NCBI GenBank assembly: GCA_947457525.1
Contig: CANGXE010000082.1
Location: 1 to 6,869 of the forward strand
DNA length: 6,869 bases
Direction of reading: 5' to 3'
Source: Bacteroidota bacterium
GTDB lineage: Bacteria > Bacteroidota > Bacteroidia > Chitinophagales > LD1
The stretch's first letter is position 1. Every line of letters starts with the position of its first letter. Below the pieces are notes generated by a model, which was not told the DNA's origin, ran no database searches, and worked only from the letters and a program-made list of their open reading frames with translations. Both the position numbers and the translations under genes were made by a program. Positions 1 to 6,378 of this stretch are shown here, piece by piece.

Positions 1-1068
1 GGGATTGTTTCCGCGTTTAACTTTCCGGTGGCCGTGTGGAGTTGGAACAGTATGTTGGCATGGGTTTGCGGCAATGTGTGCATTTGGAAACCTTCAGAAA
101 AAACTCCGCTTTGTGGTATTGCGTGTCAGAACATCATTGCTAAAGTGCTTAAAGCCAACCAACTGCCCGAAGGTATTTCTTGCTTGGTAAATGGCGATTA
201 CAAAATTGGTGAGCTGATGTCGCACGACAAAAACGTAGCACTGGTTTCTGCTACCGGTTCCACGCGTATGGGCAAGGCAGTGAGTGTAGCCGTAGCGGCA
301 CGCTTGGGTAAAAGCTTGCTTGAGCTTGGTGGCAACAATGCCATTATTATTACAAAAGAAGCCGATCTTGACATGGCGATGGTGGCTGTGGTGTTTGGCG
401 CAGTGGGTACTGCCGGTCAACGCTGCACGACAACCCGCAGATTGATTATTCATGAGAGCAAATACAACGAAGTAAAAAACAGATTGGCAAAAGCTTATGC
501 TCAACTTAAAATCGGCAATCCACTCGATGCAAAAAACCACGTTGGGCCACTGATTGATAAAGGCGCTGTGGAGCAATATCTTAAAGCTATTGATGAAGCT
601 GTAAAGGCAGGTGGGAAAATGGTGGTAGAAGGCGGTGTGCTAAAAGGCAAATCCTACAGCAGTGGCTGCTATGTGAAACCAAGTGTCATTGAAGCTAAAA
701 ACGATTGGCCAATTGTGCAACACGAAACCTTTGCGCCAATTCTTTACATCATGAAGTACAAGACTTTGGAAGAAGCAATTACATTGCAAAACGGTGTGGT
801 ACAAGGCTTATCGTCTGCTATCATGACCACCAACATGCGCGAGGCCGAACTTTTCCTTTCGACTAATGGCAGCGACTGTGGTATTGCTAATGTAAACATT
901 GGTACCAGTGGTGCGGAAATTGGTGGCGCTTTTGGTGGCGAAAAAGAAACCGGAGGCGGGCGCGAGAGTGGCTCCGACAGTTGGAAAGCGTACATGCGCA
1001 GACAAACCAACACACTTAACTACGGAACTACATTGCCTTTAGCTCAAGGGGTAAAATTTGATTTATAA
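1..1068 (+). CDS. ALDH7-family aldehyde dehydrogenase (antiquitin / aminoadipate-semialdehyde dehydrogenase type), 5' truncated
   Basis: NAD(P)+-dependent oxidation of an aldehyde to a carboxylate; family members act on alpha-aminoadipic semialdehyde in lysine breakdown or on related semialdehydes. The frame is open from base 1 (GIVSAFNFPVAVW), so the true start lies outside the window; about 355 residues are present of roughly 510 usual, so about 150 N-terminal residues are missing. Visible landmarks are the cofactor-site segment WKPSEKTP, the Gly-rich FTGST-like stretch (ATGSTRMGK), the catalytic Glu in LLELGGNNA (codon 322-324), the catalytic Cys in GTAGQRCTT (codon 424-426), ETFAPILY, and the antiquitin-type end SGAEIGGAFGGEKETGGGR followed by PLAQG. 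All catalytic residues in the visible part are intact. The next gene downstream is an unrelated broken small gene. Family is certain; the exact substrate is inferred from the family. Confidence 0.95.
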   Translation, partial: GIVSAFNFPVAVWSWNSMLAWVCGNVCIWKPSEKTPLCGIACQNIIAKVLKANQLPEGISCLVNGDYKIGELMSHDKNVALVSATGSTRMGKAVSVAVAARLGKSLLELGGNNAIIITKEADLDMAMVAVVFGAVGTAGQRCTTTRRLIIHESKYNEVKNRLAKAYAQLKIGNPLDAKNHVGPLIDKGAVEQYLKAIDEAVKAGGKMVVEGGVLKGKSYSSGCYVKPSVIEAKNDWPIVQHETFAPILYIMKYKTLEEAITLQNGVVQGLSSAIMTTNMREAELFLSTNGSDCGIANVNIGTSGAEIGGAFGGEKETGGGRESGSDSWKAYMRRQTNTLNYGTTLPLAQGVKFDL

Positions 1069-1096
1069 ATAATATTCTACTTAAAACGTGTACGCA

Positions 1097-1362
1097 ATGA
1101 AAAAAATCATCCAACTCTGTTTTTATCCTCGTTTTCGCTCTGATTAGCTTTTTTTGCTCATGCGCAAACTTCTACTTCAACGAGCAAAAGCACCAAAACT
1201 CAAACTACTACCACAAAAAAACCTGCTGATGGACGCACTAAAACCGGAGACAGAATTGACAAGACAAAGAAAGGACCAAAAGGTGAAACGGTGTATACCG
1301 GATCAAGAGGCGGCAAGTACTACCTTGACAAAAAAGGAAATAAGATTTATATTAAGGACTAG
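1097..1362 (+). pseudogene. Small exported protein with PBCV-basic-adaptor-like C-terminus, interrupted by two frameshifts
   Basis: Unknown function. ATG at 1097 begins MKKIIQLCF but this frame stops at 1145-1147. Removing one T from the T5 run at 1120-1124 (or one A from the A7 run at 1100-1106) opens a hydrophobic segment (ILVFALISFF), and removing one T from the T7 run at 1149-1155 leads into AHAQTSTSTSKSTKTQ and on to the stop at 1360-1362. The rebuilt product of about 87 residues has a signal peptide (cleavage after AHA), a Thr/Lys-rich linker, and a C-terminal motif, GETVYTGSRGGKYYLDKKGN then KIYIKD, typical of the PBCV-specific basic adaptor domain found in many small Bacteroidota proteins. 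The body frame is free of stops but has no usable start codon. The coding-like body indicates a real gene damaged recently, or assembly errors in homopolymers. The gene is followed at once by a terminator. Confidence 0.7.
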
Positions 1363-1381
1363 TTTTAGGTTTTAAGGTTTT

Positions 1382-1417
1382 AGAAGCCTCTCAGCGGTGG
1401 GAGGCTTCTTTATTTTT
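1382..1417 (+). terminator. Intrinsic terminator, rightward
   Basis: A perfect 9-bp stem, AGAAGCCTC (1382-1390) with GAGGCTTCT (1401-1409), can extend by a C-G and a G-U pair to leave a 6-nt loop. It is followed by TTATTTTT. It ends the plus-strand genes on the left. The T-rich side lies only to the right; on the minus strand the hairpin is followed by A-rich sequence, so it is a weaker candidate for ending the convergent SDR gene, whose stop codon (1410-1412) falls inside the T-tract. Confidence 0.85.
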
Positions 1418-2186
1418 GATAGATTTTAGCTGCTACCGGCACCACAATATTGTGTGGCACCAACTTAGATACCACAGCACCCACTTTATTCATCCAACCC
1501 GGCACCACCACACTTTTATTCTTCAACAAAGCATCGAAACCAACTTTGGCAACTTCATCTGCTGACATCATGAATTGAGCGTTTTTTTTCACAATATCTT
1601 CCATTTGTGCATCTTTAAAAAACTCTGTTTCGGTGCCACCTGGCGAAAGTGCAGTCACATACACATTTTTGGGTTTTAGTTCATGACGCAACCCGCGTGA
1701 GAAAGACTGAATAAAAGATTTACTGGCTGCATAAATCGTCATATAAGGAATTGGTTGGTAGGCCGCCACACTAGATACATTTAAGATATATCTGCGTTGG
1801 CTACTATCCGTTTTGCTTAAAAAAACATGCGCCATGCGCACACAGCTATCTACATTCAATTGAATAATGCGGAGCTGCAACGCCAAATCTGTTTCATCAA
1901 AATGACCACAATAACCCATGCCGGCATTGTTTATTAGCATATCTACATTTAATCCTTTCTCGTTGGCGAATTGAAAAATCAAATCAGGCGAATCAGGTTT
2001 AAATAAATTAACTGAAAGCACTTCTACTTTGATATTATACTGTTTCCGCATATCTGAAGCTAATTGCTCCAATAAGTCGAGCGAGCGAGCCACCAATAGC
2101 AAATTTCTTCCCCGCGAAGCAGCTTCTTTAGCTATGGCTTTTCCAATTCCTTTGCTTGCTCCGGTGATAAGCGTATAGTTATTCAT
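1410..2186 (-). CDS. Classical short-chain dehydrogenase/reductase (SDR)
   Basis: A cytosolic NAD(P)(H)-dependent oxidoreductase acting on a carbonyl or hydroxyl; substrate unknown. The 258-residue product is of normal length for a classical SDR. Visible motifs: Rossmann loop TGASKGIG (residues 8-15), NNAG (86-89), structural Asn in LNVDS (about 111), catalytic Ser139, Tyr152 and Lys156 in NVSSVAAY...YAASK (Ser is 13 residues before Tyr, as expected), and the PGG turn after the sixth strand (about 182). Arg after the second strand (LLVARS) suggests NADPH preference, which is inference. I chose the ATG at 2184-2186 because the Rossmann fold then starts at residue 5, as is normal; an upstream in-frame start at 2240 would add 18 residues encoded across the terminator of the previous gene. 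It resembles the YqjQ/DltE-type SDR group. No clear promoter was found, so readthrough or a nonstandard promoter is likely. Confidence 0.93.
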   Translation of the reverse strand: MNNYTLITGASKGIGKAIAKEAASRGRNLLLVARSLDLLEQLASDMRKQYNIKVEVLSVNLFKPDSPDLIFQFANEKGLNVDMLINNAGMGYCGHFDETDLALQLRIIQLNVDSCVRMAHVFLSKTDSSQRRYILNVSSVAAYQPIPYMTIYAASKSFIQSFSRGLRHELKPKNVYVTALSPGGTETEFFKDAQMEDIVKKNAQFMMSADEVAKVGFDALLKNKSVVVPGWMNKVGAVVSKLVPHNIVVPVAAKIYQK

Positions 2187-2206
2187 ATGGGTTGATTTAA
2201 TGGCTG

Positions 2207-2247
2207 AAAATAAAAAAGTCTTGGCAGCAAACACCACCAAGACTTTT
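2207..2247 (-). terminator. Intrinsic terminator, leftward, ending the phospholipid operon
   Basis: Read on the minus strand, AAAAGTCTTGG (2247-2237) pairs perfectly with CCAAGACTTTT (2224-2214), 11 bp with a 12-nt loop, and is followed by a T-rich run (TTATTTT). It begins about 20 bp after the stop of the Cys-rich gene and lies between that gene and the SDR start, so it separates the CPBP-cdsA-psd-Cys-rich transcript from the SDR gene. Confidence 0.88.
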
Positions 2248-2266
2248 CAGATTTAAAGAAATGAAT

Positions 2267-2575
2267 TTAGTCTTTCTTTCCTTCTGTTTTTTTACTGCAA
2301 CAAGCGGCTGCTGTTGTGCCAGACTTGCTGCAACAAGCTGCTTTAGCTTCACCTTCTTTGCTGCAAGATTTCGCTTGGGTTTTGGTGCAAGTTGAAGCAG
2401 GCGCAGCAGTAGCTGAAGCTGAACCGGAGCAAGATTTATGCTCTGCAGATTTGCTGCATGCAGGTGCTTTAGTTTCTGTTTTGGTAGCTGTTGCGTCTTG
2501 TGTAGTGGCGGCAGTTTGAGCTTGTGCAAAAAAAGCAAAGGCCACAAAACTTAACACGAATGTGATTTTTTTCAT
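2267..2575 (-). CDS. Small exported Cys-rich protein of unknown function
   Basis: Function not recognised. The product is 102 residues. It has a clear signal peptide (MKKITFVLSFVAFAFFAQA, cleavage before Gln20), no lipobox, and a low-complexity mature part rich in Ala, Thr, Ser and Lys. The mature part carries eight Cys at residues 40, 49, 63, 71, 81-82 and 92-93, arranged as six units of the form [A/S/T]-C(C)-[S/T]-[K/G] spaced 8-11 residues apart; the last two are identical ACCSK units. Such spacing would suit thiol metal binding or disulfide links in the periplasm or at the cell surface, but this is inference. It starts 29 bp after psd on the same strand and is followed by the terminator at 2207-2247, so it is the probable last gene of the cdsA-psd operon. 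The ATG at 2573-2575 is the natural start because the signal peptide begins there. Long open frames on the other strand and in the other frame are shadows of this biased composition. Confidence 0.85.
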   Translation of the reverse strand: MKKITFVLSFVAFAFFAQAQTAATTQDATATKTETKAPACSKSAEHKSCSGSASATAAPASTCTKTQAKSCSKEGEAKAACCSKSGTTAAACCSKKTEGKKD

Positions 2576-2604
2576 AGGGTGTTTGGTTTTAAGATTGAGT
2601 AAAA

Positions 2605-3282
2605 TTATGCTTCGGGAAGTGTACCTATGCTGGTAATACCACCTTTCACTTTTTGATTTAATGCAACGTCTATTTTCGTGCCAATTGGTAAAAACAAGTC
2701 AACTCTGGAGCCAAATTTAATAAATCCTAACTCATCGTTTTGTGCTACTTCGTCACCTTCGTTCAAATACCACCTGATTTTGCGGGCTAATTTTCCGGCA
2801 ATTTGACGCACTAAAATTTCCATGCCTGTTTCGTCATGTTCAATCACCACGGTGTTACGCTCGTTTTTCTCTGATGATTTTGGATGCCAAGCCACTAAAT
2901 ATTTTCCGGGGTGATATTTCTGGTAGGTCACCACACCGCTCACAGGTGTGCGGTTCACATGCACATTGGCCGGTGACATAAAAATGGAAACTTGGATACG
3001 CTTATCATTAAAATATTCTTTTTCTTCAACTTCCTCAATCACCACCACACGACCATCTGCGGGAGCAATAATGTGGTTATCTCCAGTCACAAAATCGCGA
3101 AATGGAATTCGGAAAAAAGAGGCAAAAGCGAGAAAAATCACTAAAGAAAATGCTCCTACGATGTAATAAAGCGTGATATTTTTGAAATAGTAAGCCACCA
3201 ATGCAGTTAGCGTAAGAAGAACAATGCCACAGACCAAAAGCGTTTTATAGCCTTCGCGGTGTATTTTCATCTTTCTTTTCAT
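2605..3282 (-). CDS. psd: Phosphatidylserine decarboxylase proenzyme
   Basis: Converts phosphatidylserine to phosphatidylethanolamine, the last step of PE synthesis, at the inner membrane. The 225-residue product belongs to the shorter (PSD-A, archaeal-type) family. Two hydrophobic segments (about residues 15-33 and 38-57) anchor the N-terminus. The catalytic part shows APADGRV (73-79), NVHVNR (106-111) and YHPGKY (123-128). The self-cleavage site is Gly191-Ser192 in KFGSRVD; cleavage would give a beta chain and a small alpha chain carrying the pyruvoyl group made from Ser192. The family carries the short GS form rather than the LGST of the long E. coli type. A second ATG at 3268-3270 (MKIHREGYK) is an equally plausible start; the family commonly begins close to IHREG. 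The gene lies 74 bp downstream of cdsA with no terminator between, so co-transcription is likely. Confidence 0.95.
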   Translation of the reverse strand: MKRKMKIHREGYKTLLVCGIVLLTLTALVAYYFKNITLYYIVGAFSLVIFLAFASFFRIPFRDFVTGDNHIIAPADGRVVVIEEVEEKEYFNDKRIQVSIFMSPANVHVNRTPVSGVVTYQKYHPGKYLVAWHPKSSEKNERNTVVIEHDETGMEILVRQIAGKLARKIRWYLNEGDEVAQNDELGFIKFGSRVDLFLPIGTKIDVALNQKVKGGITSIGTLPEA

Positions 3283-3356
3283 GTACTCAGTTTTATTTAA
3301 GGGTGCGAATTTATACTAAAATGATTTAACAATCCGAATTGTGCTTTAGTTTAGGA

Positions 3357-4286
3357 TTAGCCCATATACTTAATCAACAATATGACAGCATCAATTTTTA
3401 CGAAAATCCAAAGCATGAGCGAAACAAAAGGTACTGCCAAAAGATAGGCGTCAAAACGATCTAAAAATCCACCATGTCCGGGCATTATATTCCCAGAGTC
3501 TTTCACTCCTACACTACGTTTTAACAACGATTCCGCTAAATCGCCAAAAGTGGCAACTATGGTAGTCATAAAAGCCAGCGCTATCCATTGATATTCATTT
3601 AACATATCTAAACCCGGAATTTTGTTGATAAAATATGCCGCAACTAATGTGGTTAAAAGACCACCAATAGAGCCTTCTACTGTCTTTTTGGGTGAGATGC
3701 GTTCAAACAGTTTTCGTTTACCAAACAAACTGCCAAAAGCATAACAGGCTGAATCATAAAACCAAATAATGGAAAACAACGCCAACAAAAACACGCCACC
3801 ATACTCAAAATAGATTTTATTGGTCAATAAGATGGGAATTAACAGATAGACAATCGCTAAAGCATTCCAACCAATGTTGGCGAAAGGATTTTCGGATTTG
3901 TTGTAAAGCTCAATGATGAAAAATACAAAAATTAGAATAGGTACTAAAGTGCTAAACGGAAGAGCAGAATCACGCTGCATCAAAAACAATTGCACTAAAG
4001 ATTTTAATAAATTAGACCCATCGGGCAGCGCTCCCATAGGTGGCGACATCAATACGAACGACAACCAATACACTACTACGGCAGAAAGAATAACAAACCG
4101 TTTTCCAAAAAACTCTTTGACCATACTTTCTCTCTTGCCGGAAGTGATGGCATAAAACTCACGCAAACCACCGACCAACAACACAGACATCAGCAAGCCG
4201 AACGTGTATTGATTAAACAAAATGCCACCGGCCATGATGACCAGAAAGACAATACCGCTAAGTGCTCTAACCAATAGTGTTTGCAT
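3357..4286 (-). CDS. cdsA: Phosphatidate cytidylyltransferase (CDP-diglyceride synthase)
   Basis: Makes CDP-diacylglycerol from phosphatidate and CTP, the branch point for all phospholipids, in the inner membrane. The 309-residue polytopic protein is of slightly above average length. The family signature is complete: SLLKRSVGVKDSGN (253-266) followed by PGHGGFLDRFD (269-279), with the metal/CTP-binding Asp residues, plus the upstream WFYDSACYAFG (175-185), the SPKKTVEGSIGG loop (198-209) and GDLAES (248-253). Hydrophobic segments run from residue 4 to the C-terminus; the stretch around 85-110 looks like a non-membrane loop. The gene lies between the CPBP gene (33 bp upstream) and psd (74 bp downstream) on the same strand, a pairing common in Bacteroidota, and supplies the substrate for the PS synthase whose product Psd uses; that synthase is not in the window. 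Confidence 0.96.
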   Translation of the reverse strand: MQTLLVRALSGIVFLVIMAGGILFNQYTFGLLMSVLLVGGLREFYAITSGKRESMVKEFFGKRFVILSAVVVYWLSFVLMSPPMGALPDGSNLLKSLVQLFLMQRDSALPFSTLVPILIFVFFIIELYNKSENPFANIGWNALAIVYLLIPILLTNKIYFEYGGVFLLALFSIIWFYDSACYAFGSLFGKRKLFERISPKKTVEGSIGGLLTTLVAAYFINKIPGLDMLNEYQWIALAFMTTIVATFGDLAESLLKRSVGVKDSGNIMPGHGGFLDRFDAYLLAVPFVSLMLWIFVKIDAVILLIKYMG

Positions 4287-4319
4287 GAAGTTTGTTTTTG
4301 ATTTTAGAATCTAATTTAA

Positions 4320-5252
4320 CTATTCTTCGGTTTCCAACTCATCTTCTATCGGTTCTTCAAAATTGGTAGGTTGCTTAATGACATAAAGCAAATAGGTCAT
4401 CGCGGCAAAAATGCTGATGCCAATCACAGTGAGCCACCAAGGTGTGTTCATTTCTACGATGTCTTGACTAATCACCCCGGTGTGGTGCAAATATTTAAAC
4501 AACACCGTCATGAAATTATTAATGAAATGCGCAATAATTGGCAACAACAAACTGCCGCTGATGTAATAAAGAAAGCCTAAAAACGCCCCCAAAACACCAA
4601 TAGCAATGACATTGTCAAACTGAAAATGTATTACCGAAAACATAAAACCGGAAATAGCCATAGCTACGTATGGGTTCATTCGGCTGCGCAACATCGTTCC
4701 AAGTAATAGCCCTCTAAAAAACAACTCCTCCGCCAAAGCCGGAATAACAGCGATGACTATAGCTGATGCTATGAAACGAGCAAAAGAGGTATGGTCTAAC
4801 AGTTTTTCAGTCAATTCGGCAGCTTTCTTCTGATACTCGCGCAAGGTAGCCAAAGAACCGCTCAGCGGAATTTGCTGATTGATAGATACCAGCCATTCAA
4901 TAAAAAATTGTGCGGCAATGATGCTCACGAAAGTCAACGCAATCATTTTGAAAGTTGGATAGCGTTTAAAGCCAAGTGGCTCTAACACTAAACCGGTTTG
5001 CAACACGGAGAACATCAGCGCTGTTAGTGCAAAACCACCAAGAGCACTCAATCCTTGAACAAACAAAAATGCATAAGCCTCCGCATCGGTGGCCACTAAA
5101 CCTTGTGCTATTTTTTCGGGTTCTTCGATGCCAAATAGTGACGACAAAGGCATCATGGCTAGGTAAGAAACAATTCCCATGTTGAACATCAACATCGAAA
5201 ACATCAAGATAATTTTGAGAAAAACTGGATAGTTTTTAAACGGTGGCATCAT
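4320..5252 (-). CDS. CPBP-family intramembrane metalloprotease (Abi/CAAX-like)
   Basis: A polytopic membrane protein with the three motifs of the CPBP (Rce1-like, Abi) family. In numbering from the chosen start these are EExxxR (AEELFFR, Glu175-Glu176-Arg180), FxxxH (FSVIH, His209) and HxxxN (HFINN, His242 and Asn246), which form a glutamate/histidine active site within the membrane. All predicted catalytic residues are present, so it is probably an active protease; the substrate is unknown. The C-terminus is a short acidic tail (EEPIEDELETEE). Start choice is uncertain: in-frame ATGs lie at 5315, 5273, 5264, 5252 and 5249. I prefer 5252 because a good -33/-7 promoter match (5258-5288) would place transcription start after the first three. 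Other starts would add 4 to 21 residues. The gene heads the leftward cdsA-psd operon with a 33-bp gap, hinting at an envelope-related job; this is inference. Confidence 0.9.
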   Translation of the reverse strand: MMPPFKNYPVFLKIILMFSMLMFNMGIVSYLAMMPLSSLFGIEEPEKIAQGLVATDAEAYAFLFVQGLSALGGFALTALMFSVLQTGLVLEPLGFKRYPTFKMIALTFVSIIAAQFFIEWLVSINQQIPLSGSLATLREYQKKAAELTEKLLDHTSFARFIASAIVIAVIPALAEELFFRGLLLGTMLRSRMNPYVAMAISGFMFSVIHFQFDNVIAIGVLGAFLGFLYYISGSLLLPIIAHFINNFMTVLFKYLHHTGVISQDIVEMNTPWWLTVIGISIFAAMTYLLYVIKQPTNFEEPIEDELETEE

Positions 5253-5257
5253 AAACT

Positions 5258-5288
5258 CAAACATAACCAACATTTTACGTTCTGCAAC
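5258..5288 (-). promoter_or_regulatory. Putative Bacteroidota-type promoter for the CPBP-cdsA-psd operon
   Basis: On the minus strand, GTTG (5288-5285) is followed by 19 nt and then TATGTTTG (5265-5258). This matches the Bacteroidota vegetative consensus TTTG-N19-TAnnTTTG exactly in the -7 box and in three of four bases of the -33 box. The ATG at 5252-5250 lies 5 nt after the box, so the mRNA would have no or almost no leader. If translation really starts at 5264 or further upstream this match is coincidental. Confidence 0.4.
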
Positions 5289-5318
5289 ATGCAAGGACTT
5301 AACCTTATAGCACAATTA

Positions 5319-5338
5319 ATATTTGCCCTATATTTGCC
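5319..5338 (+). promoter_or_regulatory. Putative -7 box of dus within an 11-bp-period tandem repeat
   Basis: TATATTTG at 5329-5336 is an exact match to the Bacteroidota -7 consensus TAnnTTTG and ends 4 nt before the GTG start of the dus gene. The 9-mer ATATTTGCC occurs at 5319-5327 and again at 5330-5338, a period of 11 bp; the first copy is a one-mismatch -7 box (AATATTTG). I see no TTG at the expected -33 distance, which lowers confidence. Confidence 0.4.
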
Positions 5339-5340
5339 GC

Positions 5341-6378
5341 GTGATAAAAATCGGACATATTGAGCTGCCTGACATGCCTTTGCTTTTGGCACCTATGGAA
5401 GACGTGAGCGATCCGCCTTTTCGCCATTTATGCAAAAAACATGGCGCAGATATGCTCTACACCGAGTTTATTTCGGCAGATGGATTGATTCGCGATGCGG
5501 ACAAAAGCGTAAAAAAGCTAGACATTTTTGAGGACGAACGCCCCGTAGGCATTCAAATTTTTGGCGGTGAAGAAGCCGCCATGAGGCGAAGTGCAGAAAT
5601 AGTAGAAGCCGCTAAACCTGAACTGCTCGATATCAATTATGGCTGCCCGGTAAAAAACGTAGTGTGCAGAAATGCCGGCTCTGGAATTTTGCGTGACATT
5701 GACAAAATGGTCGCCCTGACCAAAGCAATTGTCGAATCGACCAAACTGCCGGTCACAGTGAAAACTCGCCTAGGTTGGGATGATAATTCCATACGAATTG
5801 TAGAAATTGCAGAACGCTTGCAAGATGTAGGTATTAAAGCGATTTCGATTCATTGCCGCACCAAACACCAAATGTACACCGGTCATGCGCGTTGGGAATG
5901 GATTACGAAAGTGAAAGAAAATCCTCGTTTGCATATTCCTGTATTTGGAAACGGAGATATTGACACGCCCGAAAAGGCGGTAGATATGGTCAAAAAATAC
6001 GGTGCTGATGGTGCTATGATTGGACGCGCATCTATCGGTAATCCGTTCATTTTTCGAGAAATCAAACATTACATCGCCACGGGGGAACACCTAGCTCCTC
6101 CTACCCTTTCGGAACGACTAGAAGCTTGCCGAACTCACTTGCTTCGAAGCATAGATTGGAAAGGTAAAAAACTTGGCATTTTGGAAATGCGCAGACATTA
6201 TGGGCCTTACTTTGGCGGGTTGCCAAACATCAAAATGTTCAGGAGTAAATTGGTGATTTCAGACAATTTAGAACAGATATTGGAGTTATTGTTGCAGGTT
6301 GAATTACATTATAGCAAAGAAGAAAATTTGCACTACACCACAGCTGAAAAACCAGTTTATGCCGGATTGGATAGTTAA
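5341..6378 (+). CDS. dusB: tRNA dihydrouridine synthase, DusB type
   Basis: A flavoenzyme that reduces specific uridines in the tRNA D-loop to dihydrouridine using FMN and NAD(P)H, in the cytosol. The 345-residue product has the full TIM-barrel plus C-terminal helical domain. Visible motifs (numbered from the GTG start): LLLAPMEDVSD (14-24, FMN phosphate/isoalloxazine region), INYGCP with the catalytic Cys at 102, the FMN-binding Lys141 in TVKTRLGW, SIHCRT with His171 and Arg173, GNGDI (203-207) and GADGAMIGR (221-229), then the tRNA-contacting helical part beginning near RRHYGPYFGG. I chose GTG at 5341 because it gives the expected N-terminus (IKIGHIEL before LLLAPM); the only other in-frame upstream start before a stop is TTG at 5323, and the first ATG (5374) would remove part of the first barrel strand. 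It diverges from the CPBP gene. No terminator follows directly; the first lies 228 bp downstream. Confidence 0.95.
   Translation: MIKIGHIELPDMPLLLAPMEDVSDPPFRHLCKKHGADMLYTEFISADGLIRDADKSVKKLDIFEDERPVGIQIFGGEEAAMRRSAEIVEAAKPELLDINYGCPVKNVVCRNAGSGILRDIDKMVALTKAIVESTKLPVTVKTRLGWDDNSIRIVEIAERLQDVGIKAISIHCRTKHQMYTGHARWEWITKVKENPRLHIPVFGNGDIDTPEKAVDMVKKYGADGAMIGRASIGNPFIFREIKHYIATGEHLAPPTLSERLEACRTHLLRSIDWKGKKLGILEMRRHYGPYFGGLPNIKMFRSKLVISDNLEQILELLLQVELHYSKEENLHYTTAEKPVYAGLDS

Noticed and set aside
94..576. A 160-codon minus-strand frame antisense to the aldehyde dehydrogenase
   Set aside because: The plus strand encodes a highly conserved ALDH7 protein throughout; the antisense frame has no recognisable domain and is a codon-bias shadow.
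1154..1375. A 73-codon plus-strand frame starting at a TTG
   Set aside because: It is the wrong frame over the broken small exported gene. The adaptor motif and signal-peptide end lie in another frame, and this one is Lys/Leu-rich without any motif.
2187..2260. A dedicated promoter for the SDR gene
   Set aside because: I searched the minus strand upstream of 2186 for TAnnTTTG and found only poor matches such as TATTTTCA; nothing can be annotated.
2197..2547. A 116-codon open frame on the minus strand and a 67-codon frame on the plus strand over the Cys-rich gene
   Set aside because: Both are shadows of the repetitive composition. The frame at 2267-2575 alone has a signal peptide and regular Cys spacing; the minus-strand alternative runs through the terminator hairpin.
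3283..3356. Possible promoter (TAAATTCG on the minus strand, 3313-3306) and a 5-bp inverted repeat AATCC/GGATT (3331-3358) between cdsA and psd
   Set aside because: The -7 box has a mismatch in TTTG and no well spaced -33 box; the inverted repeat is short with an 18-nt loop and no T-run, so neither a promoter nor a terminator is supported.
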